Shown here: in pieces, positions 24,990-33,091 of the stretch | Position numbering within the stretch: position 1 is the stretch's first letter | Layout of the letters: the number at the start of each line of letters is the position of its first letter | Assembly (NCBI RefSeq): GCF_003336665.1 | Contig: NZ_QPIJ01000027.1 | Location: 1 to 51,737 of the forward strand | DNA length: 51,737 nucleotides | Direction: 5' to 3' | Origin: Vreelandella rituensis | GTDB taxonomy: Bacteria; Pseudomonadota; Gammaproteobacteria; Pseudomonadales; Halomonadaceae | Translations under genes and position numbers: made by a program | Notes under the pieces: generated by a model | What the model was told of the DNA's origin: nothing | The model's database searches: none | The model's input: the letters and a program-made list of their open reading frames with translations, nothing else

Positions 24990-25250
24990 ATGATCGACGC
25001 CGCTATCGCATTGCTGGAAATGACCCCGCCAAGCTGGCAAGAAGATGCCGCGACTCGCCGGGAGCTTGCTCGGCTGCGTGATGACGTTCACAGATACCGG
25101 GTGGCAGAAGGTTATGACGCTGATGAAGCACGCCGGGTGGGGGCTTATGTGACCGACCGCGTGGATAGAATTACCCGTTTCCTGAATGGCGAACGATGCA
25201 GCGGCCACAAGTCCCGATACCCAAGTTTTCGACCCCAGGGGGGTATGTGA
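24990..25250 (+). CDS. 86-aa island protein, unknown
   Basis: Begins MIDAAIALLEMTPPSWQEDA and has a helical charged middle (RRELARLRDDVHRYRVAEGYDADEARRVGAYVTDRVDRITRFL). AAGGG precedes the ATG. The stop overlaps the next start as TGATG. No family recognised. Confidence 0.65.
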   Translation: MIDAAIALLEMTPPSWQEDAATRRELARLRDDVHRYRVAEGYDADEARRVGAYVTDRVDRITRFLNGERCSGHKSRYPSFRPQGGM

Positions 25251-25402
25251 TGAAGCGACAGCGAGCAAAGCCAACTCAGCGAGCAATCGCCGGATACTAC
25301 GCCCTGGTTCGCAGCGCCGCCGATGAAGGTGACGACGCTAAGCCAGTCAAGCCTCAACAACGCCAACTGAGCGATGAAGTACAACCTCCGCTCAAAGTGT
25401 GA
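25250..25402 (+). CDS. 50-aa basic island protein, unknown
   Basis: Start within the TGATG overlap with the upstream stop. Sequence begins MKRQRAKPTQRAIAGYYALV, strongly basic at the N-terminus, then an acidic/Lys linker. No family recognised. It is the last ORF before a 517-bp gene-free stretch. Confidence 0.6.
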   Translation: MKRQRAKPTQRAIAGYYALVRSAADEGDDAKPVKPQQRQLSDEVQPPLKV

Positions 25403-25919
25403 TTAGCGTCACAGTTTCCGCGCACCGATGCCGAGCACTCCAATGTGCCACGAGAACGCTGACCCCGGCTTACGGCTAATTTTCGGCATTGCCTATCCGC
25501 GTTTCGTTTCGCAAGTCGCTGCCCAATTCACCATGACGACAAGCGCTTGCTCGGCAATCGCGCTGGCTTTATGCGCTGGGGAAAACGCTAGGTTCCTCTA
25601 AGCGACTACCCACAGCCACGGTGGCTCCGAGCGCCCGGATAGAGGCTGGTTTTCGAGTTTGCAGGGCCACCACCACCGCTTGATTCAAAGCCGCGTGACA
25701 AGCCGCGTTGGTGCCTTCTCGCCTGCGGATGCACTACCGCCCCATTTCACCACCTCGCCTATCGACAACCTCCGCTGACCACCACCTGGAGCGCATGAAC
25801 CTTATGCGTCTGGCTGCGTGGCTGATAATCACAAAATCTTATGCAAAACAATGCGATAAAGTCGAATTAGCCTTAAATAGCTGGTAATATGTACTGTATA
25901 TGCAAACAGTGGTGACAGG
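25403..25919. other. 517-bp gene-free stretch of the island
   Basis: No supported ORF on either strand in an island that is otherwise packed. Contains short direct repeats (GCCGCGT twice around 25688-25706) and becomes AT-rich after 25820, leading into the LexA box. Candidates are a replication origin, a packaging (cos/pac) site captured from a helper phage, or a non-coding RNA; the sequence alone does not decide. Confidence 0.4.
25892..25911 (+). promoter_or_regulatory. LexA (SOS) box upstream of the terminal module
   Basis: TACTGTATATGCAAACAGTG: CTGT (25894-25897), exactly 8 bp, ACAG (25906-25909), matching the gammaproteobacterial LexA consensus TACTGTATATATATACAGTA at most positions. It lies about 10 bp before the ATG of the 25920 gene, so bound LexA would block its expression until DNA damage. 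Confidence 0.82.
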
Positions 25920-26096
25920 ATGGCAAAAAGAGGCTTACAGGCCAGTCCAACACGAGAGCGCCGCCGGGAAATGTCTCGCATGCTTTCCGAAATGGCTGAT
26001 GCCGGTGATGTGAACGCCGCCGGGTGGCTGCTGCTGCTTTCAGAGATCCGCAACCAACAGAAATCGAAGCGAGGTATGGAAAATGTTCGGAATTGA
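25920..26096 (+). CDS. 58-aa basic protein under an SOS box, unknown
   Basis: Begins MAKRGLQASPTRERRREMSR, then a helical stretch MLSEMADAGDVNAAGWLLLLSEIRNQ and a basic end. Directly behind the LexA box; AGG overlaps the start region. Overlaps the 26083 gene by 14 nt, so the two are coupled. Too short for a confident family; the size and control would fit a derepressor, a toxin or a small DNA-binding switch protein of the island (speculation). Confidence 0.65.
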   Translation: MAKRGLQASPTRERRREMSRMLSEMADAGDVNAAGWLLLLSEIRNQQKSKRGMENVRN

Positions 26097-27081
26097 TAGC
26101 AACGCATCCGCCTGGAAAAGCTGGATTGAGCAACGTCAGAAGGCGCGTGAGGCCCACAGCGCCGTTCGCGTGTCAGAGGCAGAGAATCGGCACAAGACTG
26201 CCCAGGCGAGGCTCTATCACCTCCTGCGTGAGCTTTCCCCAGCTGGATCGTGGGTAAGTCAGCCGCCCACTGATGACGAAGTATCGCGGGAAATGAACAA
26301 GCTGAACGCACGAGTTGAGCACTACCAAAAGCTGGGAGCGGGAGGTAAGACCGGCCTGGCTGCGCACCGTCACGAGCTGGACAAGTTGGAATCGGCAGGC
26401 ACCGAAGAAAAGGATGCCGCCGCCGCCCTGGTTGACGCACAGAAGCGCGAGGCAGTGACCCGTGACGCACTCGAAAAGATCGAATCCAGCATGCCCGCTG
26501 CCACACCGAAAGCACTGAGCGCGCTGGCAAGTGAGATCGCGTCTCGGCAGAAACAGATCCAAAAGATCGACGCCGCTATCGACGGCATGCAGGACGAAAG
26601 CGGGCATGCCAGCTTGATCGAAGTCGAGGCCATTGATGCAGCCGCCGCCGTTGACGCCATGGAAGCTGATGCGTTGCTAGGCGAGGTATCCAAGGCCGAT
26701 ATGAGCACGGCATCGACGCGACTGGCCAAGGCCCGCAAGGCAGCCGAGACCGCCCGCCAACAAGCCGACAAGCAAGCCAGCGCCCGCCGTGGACTGGAGT
26801 TCCGGCGTGATGCGTTCGAGGCAGAGGTTGCCGAACTGGATGAGATCCGTACCGCCGCTGCGTTCGAGCTTGGTCGGGTAGAGCTTGCCCAGGCAGAGGC
26901 CGCACTGCTGGACGCCTTGAGCGGTGATCGACTGCAACCGCTGATGGATGCCGTCAATCGCGCCCGTAGCGAGCTGAACGCCAACGCGCCGGAAGGCACG
27001 GCGTACTCCACCGCCCGCTTGAATATCGAACTCCCGTTTCTCTACGAAATCACCATGAAATTAGGCCATCTAGAGTTTTGA
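26083..27081 (+). CDS. 332-aa coiled-coil protein, last gene of the island
   Basis: Long Ala/Glu/Arg/Lys-rich protein with extended heptad patterns (about residues 90-260, for example RLAKARKAAETARQQADKQA), with no signal peptide, membrane span or catalytic motif. Begins MFGIDSNASAWKSWIEQRQK. The coiled coil and position near attR recall accessory cargo or scaffold-like proteins of phage elements. It is co-expressed with the SOS-controlled 58-aa ORF by overlap. The C-terminus NIELPFLYEITMKLGHLEF looks globular. Function unknown; candidate cargo. Confidence 0.8.
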   Translation: MFGIDSNASAWKSWIEQRQKAREAHSAVRVSEAENRHKTAQARLYHLLRELSPAGSWVSQPPTDDEVSREMNKLNARVEHYQKLGAGGKTGLAAHRHELDKLESAGTEEKDAAAALVDAQKREAVTRDALEKIESSMPAATPKALSALASEIASRQKQIQKIDAAIDGMQDESGHASLIEVEAIDAAAAVDAMEADALLGEVSKADMSTASTRLAKARKAAETARQQADKQASARRGLEFRRDAFEAEVAELDEIRTAAAFELGRVELAQAEAALLDALSGDRLQPLMDAVNRARSELNANAPEGTAYSTARLNIELPFLYEITMKLGHLEF

Positions 27082-27381
27082 CCATTATTCGCATCAATGC
27101 CCGACTGAGGTAGCGCCAAAGCGGATTATTCAGCGAGTGCCGCTGTCATCAAAACCCTGAACGCCTACGGATCGTGTTCCATTCCTCCATGATCGCGGTA
27201 GGCACCTTGCAAGACCCCTCGCCAGATCCCGCTCTGCCATCCAGCAACACCTCCATGCCCACTTGCCATTCGAGTGACGCGGTACGCAGCATGGCGCGAA
27301 CAATCCACCGCGCTTTTCGCCTGGCTCACTGCGTTTCGGTTTGCATTGTGTGATTACCAACGTGGTTACGGTTTCCATTCA
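27082..27381. other. Gene-poor island end next to attR
   Basis: 300 bp without a supported gene. The only open frame (minus strand, 27130-27378) lacks a ribosome-binding site and a recognisable sequence. Holds an arm-type site TTACCAACGTGGTTAC at 27354-27369, matching the site upstream of int. Confidence 0.5.
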
Positions 27382-27418
27382 GCAAAAGAAAAGGGCCTAC
27401 GCGTTAACGTAAGCCCTT
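27382..27418 (-). terminator. Terminator for tRNA-Pro supplied by the island
   Basis: Stem AAGGGCCTACG/CGTAAGCCCTT (one mismatch) at 27391-27418; on the minus strand it is followed by CCTTTTCTTTT. It replaces the original terminator left behind at 18365-18404. Confidence 0.75.
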
Positions 27419-27424
27419 GAATTC

Positions 27425-27475
27425 TTTGGTCGGAATAGCAGGATTCGAACCTACGACCTCTGCCTCCCGAAGGCA
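27425..27475. repeat. attR: 3' half of tRNA-Pro carried by the island
   Basis: 51 bp identical to 18414-18464. It restores the tRNA from the anticodon stem to the CCA end, so integration leaves tRNA-Pro functional. Confidence 0.95.
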
Positions 27476-27503
27476 GCGCTCTACCAAGCTGAGCTATATT
27501 CCG
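27427..27503 (-). tRNA. tRNA-Pro, anticodon CGG
   Basis: 77 nt including an encoded CCA (27427-27429). Acceptor pairs CGGAATA / TATTCCG, D-arm AGCTCAGCTTGGTAGAGC, anticodon arm CTGCC-TTCGGGA-GGCAG with anticodon CGG (bases 27467-27469), T-arm GTTCGAATC. Integration target of the 9-kb island. Confidence 0.97.
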
Positions 27504-27595
27504 ATATTGCACCAAGCCACTGTGTGGCTCGACGGTGGTGGATAATACGCATTCTCTTGAGGCTTTTCAAGCCTTTTGGGGACAATCCGTTGCGT

Positions 27596-28600
27596 TTACG
27601 CCTTGCGATCCACGGCGAGGCGGGCCAGCTCAGCCATGCTGTCGCGGTAAGGGCTGGGGGGAATAATTACCAGTTGTTCCAAGGCTTTGGCCGCCATTTC
27701 CTCAGCGCGGGCTCGCGTGTATTCCAGGGCGCCGGTGGCATTGACGATATCCAGCACAGCGTCAAGTTGGTCGAGCCCGCCCTGGCGAATGGCTCGGCGA
27801 ATCAACTTGGCCTGTTCCGGGGTACCATTGGCCATGGCGTGGATCAACGGCAGGGTGGGTTTGCCTTCGGCCAGATCATCTCCCACGTTCTTGCCCATGG
27901 CCGTGGCGTCGCCCTGGTAGTCGAGCAGATCGTCGATCAATTGGAAGGCCAGGCCCAGGTAGCGGCCGTAATGCTGTAGCGCGCTTTCCTGCTCCGGCGT
28001 GGCATCGGCGAGCACGGCGCCACTGTGGGAGGCCGCCTCGAACAGCATGGCGGTCTTGCCCTGAATGGTTTCGAAGTACTCGGCTTCCGAGATGTTCGGA
28101 TTGCCCACGTTGGTCAGTTGCTGAACTTCGCCCTCGGCGATCACGCAGGTGGCGCTGGAGAGAATGCTCATGATGCGCATCGAGCCGACGGTCACCATCA
28201 TCTGGAAGGAGCGCGAATAAAGAAAGTCGCCGACAAGCACCGAGGGTGCGTTGCCCCAGGCCTCATTGGCGGTTTTCTTGCCACGGCGCATGTGAGACTC
28301 ATCGACCACGTCGTCGTGCAGCAACGTCGAGGTGTGCATGAACTCGATCAGCGTGGCCAGGGTGATGTGCTTGTCCTGTGCATAGCCCAGCGAACGGGCG
28401 GCCAGCAACACCAGCAAGGGACGCAAACGTTTTCCGCCGCTTTCGATAATGTACTGGCCGATGGTTTCCACCAGCGGGATCTTGGAGGCGAGCTGTTCGA
28501 TAATCGTACGATTGACTGCCGCGAAGTCATCCGCCACCACGGCGTGCAGCGGAGAAGGGGAAGGGCTGGCAGGCTGGGAGGACGAGGCTGTGGCTGACAT
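27596..28600 (-). CDS. ispB: Polyprenyl (octaprenyl) diphosphate synthase IspB
   Basis: About 334 aa; makes the ubiquinone side chain from FPP and IPP. First Asp-rich motif LLHDDVVDESHMRRG and second QLIDDLLDYQGD are intact, with GGKRLRPLLVLLAAR near the N-terminus. Start is taken at 28600 (MSATASSSQP) with GGAA upstream; in-frame ATGs at 28609, 28612 and 28633 would lengthen it. It is divergent from rplU, the arrangement in many gammaproteobacteria. Chain length of product cannot be read from sequence alone. Confidence 0.94.
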   Translation of the reverse strand: MSATASSSQPASPSPSPLHAVVADDFAAVNRTIIEQLASKIPLVETIGQYIIESGGKRLRPLLVLLAARSLGYAQDKHITLATLIEFMHTSTLLHDDVVDESHMRRGKKTANEAWGNAPSVLVGDFLYSRSFQMMVTVGSMRIMSILSSATCVIAEGEVQQLTNVGNPNISEAEYFETIQGKTAMLFEAASHSGAVLADATPEQESALQHYGRYLGLAFQLIDDLLDYQGDATAMGKNVGDDLAEGKPTLPLIHAMANGTPEQAKLIRRAIRQGGLDQLDAVLDIVNATGALEYTRARAEEMAAKALEQLVIIPPSPYRDSMAELARLAVDRKA

Positions 28601-28734
28601 GAGTTCCATCATCGCGGGCAGTGGAGGCGGCAATGGCCGACTGTATTTCGGGTCATGCTATGGGGCTACCCGTGAGGCGTCAAGGCGATGAGGGTTTCTC
28701 GTTGACGACAGGGTGGCCGTTGTGTTGATGATAG

Positions 28735-28763
28735 TTGTGGTAGGTGGCAATTGTCGTTATAAT
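28735..28763 (+). promoter_or_regulatory. rplU promoter
   Basis: -35 TTGTGG (28735-28740), 17-bp spacer, perfect -10 TATAAT (28758-28763), leaving an approximately 125-nt leader before rplU. Confidence 0.75.
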
Positions 28764-28893
28764 CCGCGACCCACTCATCATGCTCCCTGTCAGATGGTTG
28801 CCAAAAGAGGCGCCACTCGCCGCAGGTCGATCAAGAGCGATTCCCCGATGAGAGCCGGAACGCCCGGCATTCACGACAGTCCCGGAGAGAGAC

Positions 28894-29205
28894 ATGTACG
28901 CAGTTATCAAAAGCGGCGGTAAGCAGTACCGTGTTAAGGAAGGCCAGACGCTCAAGCTCGAGAAGCTGGAAATTCCTACCGGTGAAAGCATTGAATTTGA
29001 TGAAGTGCTGATGGTTGCCGACGGCGAAGACGTCAAGATCGGTGCACCGATGCTGGAAGGTGCCAAAGTGGCCGCGGAAATCGTGTCTCACGGCCGTGGC
29101 GACAAGATCACCATCATCAAGTTCCGTCGTCGTAAGCACAGCATGAAGCGTCAGGGCCACCGTCAGTGGTTCACTGAAGTCAAGATTACTGGAATTTCCG
29201 CGTAA
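28894..29205 (+). CDS. rplU: 50S ribosomal protein L21
   Basis: 103 aa, full-length L21: [20 protein letters not shown] at the start and [23 protein letters not shown] near the end. Binds 23S rRNA near L20. GGAGAGAGAC precedes the ATG. First gene of the rplU-rpmA transcription unit driven by the promoter at 28735. The leader could host feedback control but no structure is obvious. Confidence 0.98.
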   Translation: MYAVIKSGGKQYRVKEGQTLKLEKLEIPTGESIEFDEVLMVADGEDVKIGAPMLEGAKVAAEIVSHGRGDKITIIKFRRRKHSMKRQGHRQWFTEVKITGISA

Positions 29206-29248
29206 GCGGCCAATTCTTCTAGATCAACTTGCCATAGGAGATTTTGCA

Positions 29249-29506
29249 ATGGCTCATAAGAAGGCAGCCGGCTCCACGCGTAACGGTCGCGATTCCGAAT
29301 CCAAACGCCTTGGCGTCAAGTTGTATGGTGGCCAGGCGGCAATTGCCGGCAACATCATCGTGCGTCAGCGCGGCACCAAGTTCCACCCCGGCGCCGGTGT
29401 GGGTCTGGGTCGCGATCACACACTGTTCGCATTGAACGATGGCGTGATCAAGTTCGAGACCAAGGGTCCGAAAAATCGTAAGTTTGTCAGCGTCGTTTCT
29501 GCATAA
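29249..29506 (+). CDS. rpmA: 50S ribosomal protein L27
   Basis: 85 aa: [40 protein letters not shown]; complete. The N-terminus reaches the peptidyl-transferase centre and carries no cleavable extension as in Firmicutes. GGAG precedes the ATG. Lies 43 nt after rplU and ends in a strong terminator. Confidence 0.98.
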   Translation: MAHKKAAGSTRNGRDSESKRLGVKLYGGQAAIAGNIIVRQRGTKFHPGAGVGLGRDHTLFALNDGVIKFETKGPKNRKFVSVVSA

Positions 29507-29526
29507 ACGCCTGAACCTGCGATAAG

Positions 29527-29554
29527 AAAGGCCCCGCCATGGCGGGGCCTTTTT
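29527..29554 (+). terminator. Terminator of rplU-rpmA
   Basis: GGCCCCGCC-AT-GGCGGGGCC stem followed by T5. Confidence 0.92.
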
Positions 29555-29562
29555 GTCCCTCA

Positions 29563-29637
29563 TTGTTTTTCAAGTGCTTGTTTTCAAGTGCATTTTTTTC
29601 AAGTGCGCGTTTTTTTTAAGTACACGTTTTTATGTGC
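29563..29637 (+). repeat. Degenerate T-run/CAAGTGC repeats before obgE
   Basis: Three to four units of the type TTTTTCAAGTGC (GTTTTTCAAGTGCTT, GTTTTCAAGTGCA, TTTTTTTCAAGTGCGC, then TTTTTTTTAAGTACACG) spaced by 14-17 bp between the rpmA terminator and the obgE start. Confidence 0.75.
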
Positions 29638-29641
29638 CTGA

Positions 29642-30883
<1,242 letters not shown>

Positions 30884-30921
30884 CAGAAGAGTAATGGGAT
30901 GAGGCTTTCGGGAGATAAGCG

Positions 30922-32055
30922 GTGAGCGATGAGCAAGGCCTCGGGCGCGAAGCGTTAGTACAGGCCAGGCGTGTGGTGATCAAGATCGGCAGCGCCTTGC
31001 TGACCAATGACGGCCGTGGGCTGGATGAAGCGGCGATTGGTGGCTGGGTCGACCAGGTGGCCGCCCTGCATCGTCGCGGCATCGATGTGGTGCTGGTGTC
31101 ATCCGGCGCGGTGGCGGCGGGCATGGTGCGCCTGGGCTGGCAGGTAAGGCCGAGCGCGGTGCATGAACTGCAGGCCGCCGCCGCGGTAGGTCAGAACGGC
31201 TTGACGCAGTGCTACGAGCAGCATTTTTCCCGGCACGGCCTGGTCACCGCCCAGGTGTTGCTGACCCACGATGACCTTTCCAACCGCAAACGTTACCTCA
31301 ATGCGCTTTCCGCACTGCGCACCTTGGTCGACTTGCGCGTGGTGCCGGTGATCAACGAAAACGATACCGTGGTTACCGATGAAATCCGCTTTGGTGACAA
31401 CGATACCTTGGGTGCGCTGGTCGCCAATCTGCTGGAAGCCGATGCCTTGATCATTCTCACCGATCAGGAAGGCTTGTTCGATGCCGACCCGCGCCACGAC
31501 CCCAACGCAAGGTTGATTAGCGAAGGCGACGCCGACGACCCGGCCTTGGCGGCGGTGGCCGGTGGCGGCGGCGCGCTGGGGCGTGGCGGCATGAGCACCA
31601 AGGTGCGCGCCGCCACCTTGGCCGCTCGTTCGGGGGCGGTGACTGCAATTGCCAGTGGACGCCAGGCGAATGTGATCACCCGACTGGTGGATGGCGAAAC
31701 CCTGGGTACCTTGTTGCGCCCCAAGCAGGCCCCCATGGCGGCACGCAAGCGCTGGCTGGCCGGGCAACTGCAAGTGCGTGGCAGGCTGACGCTGGATGCC
31801 GGTGCGGTAAACGTCTTGCGCGGCCAGGCCAGTCTGCTTCCGGTGGGCGTCACGGCGGTTTCCGGGAGTTTCGTGCGCGGTGACATGGTGGTGTGTGTCG
31901 ACGAGCGAGGTGAACCGGTAGCGAAGGGGCTGGTCAATTATGGTGCCGACGATGCCCGGCAGCTCCTGGGCCAGCCGAGCCATCAGATAGAAGCCATTCT
32001 GGGCTACGTCGAAGCGCCGGAGCTTATCCATCGTGACAACCTGGTGGTGCTTTGA
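30922..32055 (+). CDS. proB: Glutamate 5-kinase ProB
   Basis: 377 aa; first committed step of proline synthesis. GTG start with GGGAGAT upstream. Amino-acid kinase core: [68 protein letters not shown]-terminal PUA domain from about residue 280. proA is not adjacent. Proline is a main osmolyte in halophilic gammaproteobacteria, but no osmotic control signal is visible here. Confidence 0.96.
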   Translation: MSDEQGLGREALVQARRVVIKIGSALLTNDGRGLDEAAIGGWVDQVAALHRRGIDVVLVSSGAVAAGMVRLGWQVRPSAVHELQAAAAVGQNGLTQCYEQHFSRHGLVTAQVLLTHDDLSNRKRYLNALSALRTLVDLRVVPVINENDTVVTDEIRFGDNDTLGALVANLLEADALIILTDQEGLFDADPRHDPNARLISEGDADDPALAAVAGGGGALGRGGMSTKVRAATLAARSGAVTAIASGRQANVITRLVDGETLGTLLRPKQAPMAARKRWLAGQLQVRGRLTLDAGAVNVLRGQASLLPVGVTAVSGSFVRGDMVVCVDERGEPVAKGLVNYGADDARQLLGQPSHQIEAILGYVEAPELIHRDNLVVL

Positions 32056-32070
32056 GGCGGGATGATGGCG

Positions 32071-32100
32071 CTGGCAAGGCTGAAAACAGCGTGATAGAAT
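32071..32100 (+). promoter_or_regulatory. rpsT promoter candidate
   Basis: CTGGCA (32071-32076), 18-bp spacer, TAGAAT (32095-32100), giving a leader of nearly 190 nt before the rpsT start. Moderate match to consensus. Confidence 0.5.
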
Positions 32101-32294
32101 GCGCCAACCTCTCAGACAAGACCCGTGAACAGGCAGCTTGAACGACAATGCCTGTTGCACTTTATGGCTCATCAATCGTTAGACGATGGTTAGCCAAATC
32201 AAACGGTTATTACGCAAAGGCTGTGTGTCAGCAGTCGGCTAATAGTTAATCCGTCGTCCTAGACGACAACCTTTATTCTCCAAGGAGATACTCA

Positions 32295-32561
32295 GTGGCG
32301 AACAGCAAGCAAGCACGCAAGCGCGCCCGCCAGGCCGAGAACCGTCGCGTCCTGAAATCCAGCCAGCGCAGCATGGTCCGCACTTATATCAAGCGCGTGA
32401 TCAAGGCGATCAGCACCGGCGACCACGCCCAGGCGATGGAGCAGTTCAAAGCCGCTCAGCCAGTGATCGACCGTATCGCTGACAAGGACGTGCTTTCCAA
32501 GAAGAAAGCCGCACGCCTGAAGAGCCGCTTGAACAAGCGTATCAAGGCACTGGCGGCGTAA
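32295..32561 (+). CDS. rpsT: 30S ribosomal protein S20
   Basis: 88 aa, MANSKQARKRARQAENRRVL... RLKSRLNKRIKALAA, full-length S20 that binds 16S rRNA helices 9 and 44. It starts with GTG after AAGGAGAT; E. coli rpsT also uses a rare start codon (UUG), which supports autogenous translational control. A terminator follows at once. Confidence 0.97.
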   Translation: MANSKQARKRARQAENRRVLKSSQRSMVRTYIKRVIKAISTGDHAQAMEQFKAAQPVIDRIADKDVLSKKKAARLKSRLNKRIKALAA

Positions 32562-32576
32562 GCCGGCAAGCGCCAT

Positions 32577-32603
32577 AAAAAACCGGCTGAGGCCGGTTTT
32601 TTT
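32577..32603 (+). terminator. rpsT terminator
   Basis: A-run, ACCGGC/GCCGGT stem with short loop, then T7. Confidence 0.92.
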
Positions 32604-32611
32604 GTGTCTGG

Positions 32612-33087
32612 ATGATCTCGTCAACTACCTCGCCCTTAAGGGACGAGGCTTGTGACAACAAGCCCGGTTGACCAGCCTAAGCCCGCCTGACAAGGACAGT
32701 CGAAAGGGGCTACGTGTGCAACAGGTCGTTAGGACTCACCCCTCCGTGCTTCCTCAGCGGTGGGCTCTGAAAGGTCACGATCATGCTGGCGCAAGGTAAA
32801 GCGCCGAAGGTTTTGATCGCCGCGCAAGCGGGGGCCGGTTGCACACCTTGGCGAGGGGAGATAGGGGCGTAAGCCCCGCGTTACTAGGCCTTTACGGGCA
32901 GAGCTTAACGGCCCAGCAGGTGGAAAGCCTGCACCCTAATTCAGCACGGTGATGGCGACGCCCATCACTTGACGCACATCCTTAACTAAAAAGGAGGCGC
33001 GGACAGGGAACACCGAGTCGTGTGCTGCACGACGCGCTATCCCTCCCGGCACTAAAAGTGCCGGGTATCCCGCGCAATATCTGATGA
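32612..33087 (+). ncRNA. Stand-alone HEARO / omega-RNA-like structured insert
   Basis: About 472 bp without a coding frame between rpsT and murJ, framed by the direct repeat GATGATCTC (32611-32619 and 33083-33091). It reads as a chain of hairpins: CCTCG/CGAGG with inner CCCTTAAGGG (32628-32648); GGCGC/GCGCC (32788-32805); CCGC-GCAA-GCGG (32820-32831) and GGGGC-GTAA-GCCCC (32864-32877), both GNRA tetraloops; GCAGG/CCTGC (32916-32932); GTGATGG/CCATCAC (32949-32968); GTCGTG/CACGAC (33017-33033); CCCGGCAC/GTGCCGGG (33045-33065). The left-end hairpin, the GNRA-rich middle, the right-end hairpin and insertion next to ATGA fit HEARO elements, whose RNA is the omega-RNA guide of IscB. No IscB or TnpA ORF is present. 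Assignment from pattern memory. Confidence 0.6.
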
Positions 33088-33091
33088 TCTC

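Larger units (their letters stand above)
18414..27475. mobile_element. 9.0-kb integrative island in tRNA-Pro (satellite-like)
   Basis: Bounded by a 51-bp exact direct repeat: 18414-18464 (attL, orphan 3' half of the tRNA) and 27425-27475 (attR, inside the intact tRNA-Pro), exactly 9011 bp apart. Integrase is next to attL and reads inward. Inside are an AlpA-like regulator, a primase/ATPase, an RHH regulator, several ORFs of 44-100 aa in coupled operons, and a LexA-box module near attR. No structural, packaging, lysis or conjugation gene is recognisable. This composition fits a phage satellite or a degenerate prophage; the category is inference, the boundaries are directly visible. Confidence 0.93.

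Noticed and set aside
25829..26530. 233-aa minus-strand open frame
   Set aside because: Antisense to the LexA-controlled genes, with Arg/Pro/Ser-rich shadow composition.
27130..27378. 82-aa minus-strand open frame at the island end
   Set aside because: No ribosome-binding site, unusual Arg/Cys/Trp-rich composition, overlaps an arm-type site; likely chance.
18414..27475. Complete prophage
   Set aside because: No head, tail, terminase, portal or lysis gene could be recognised.
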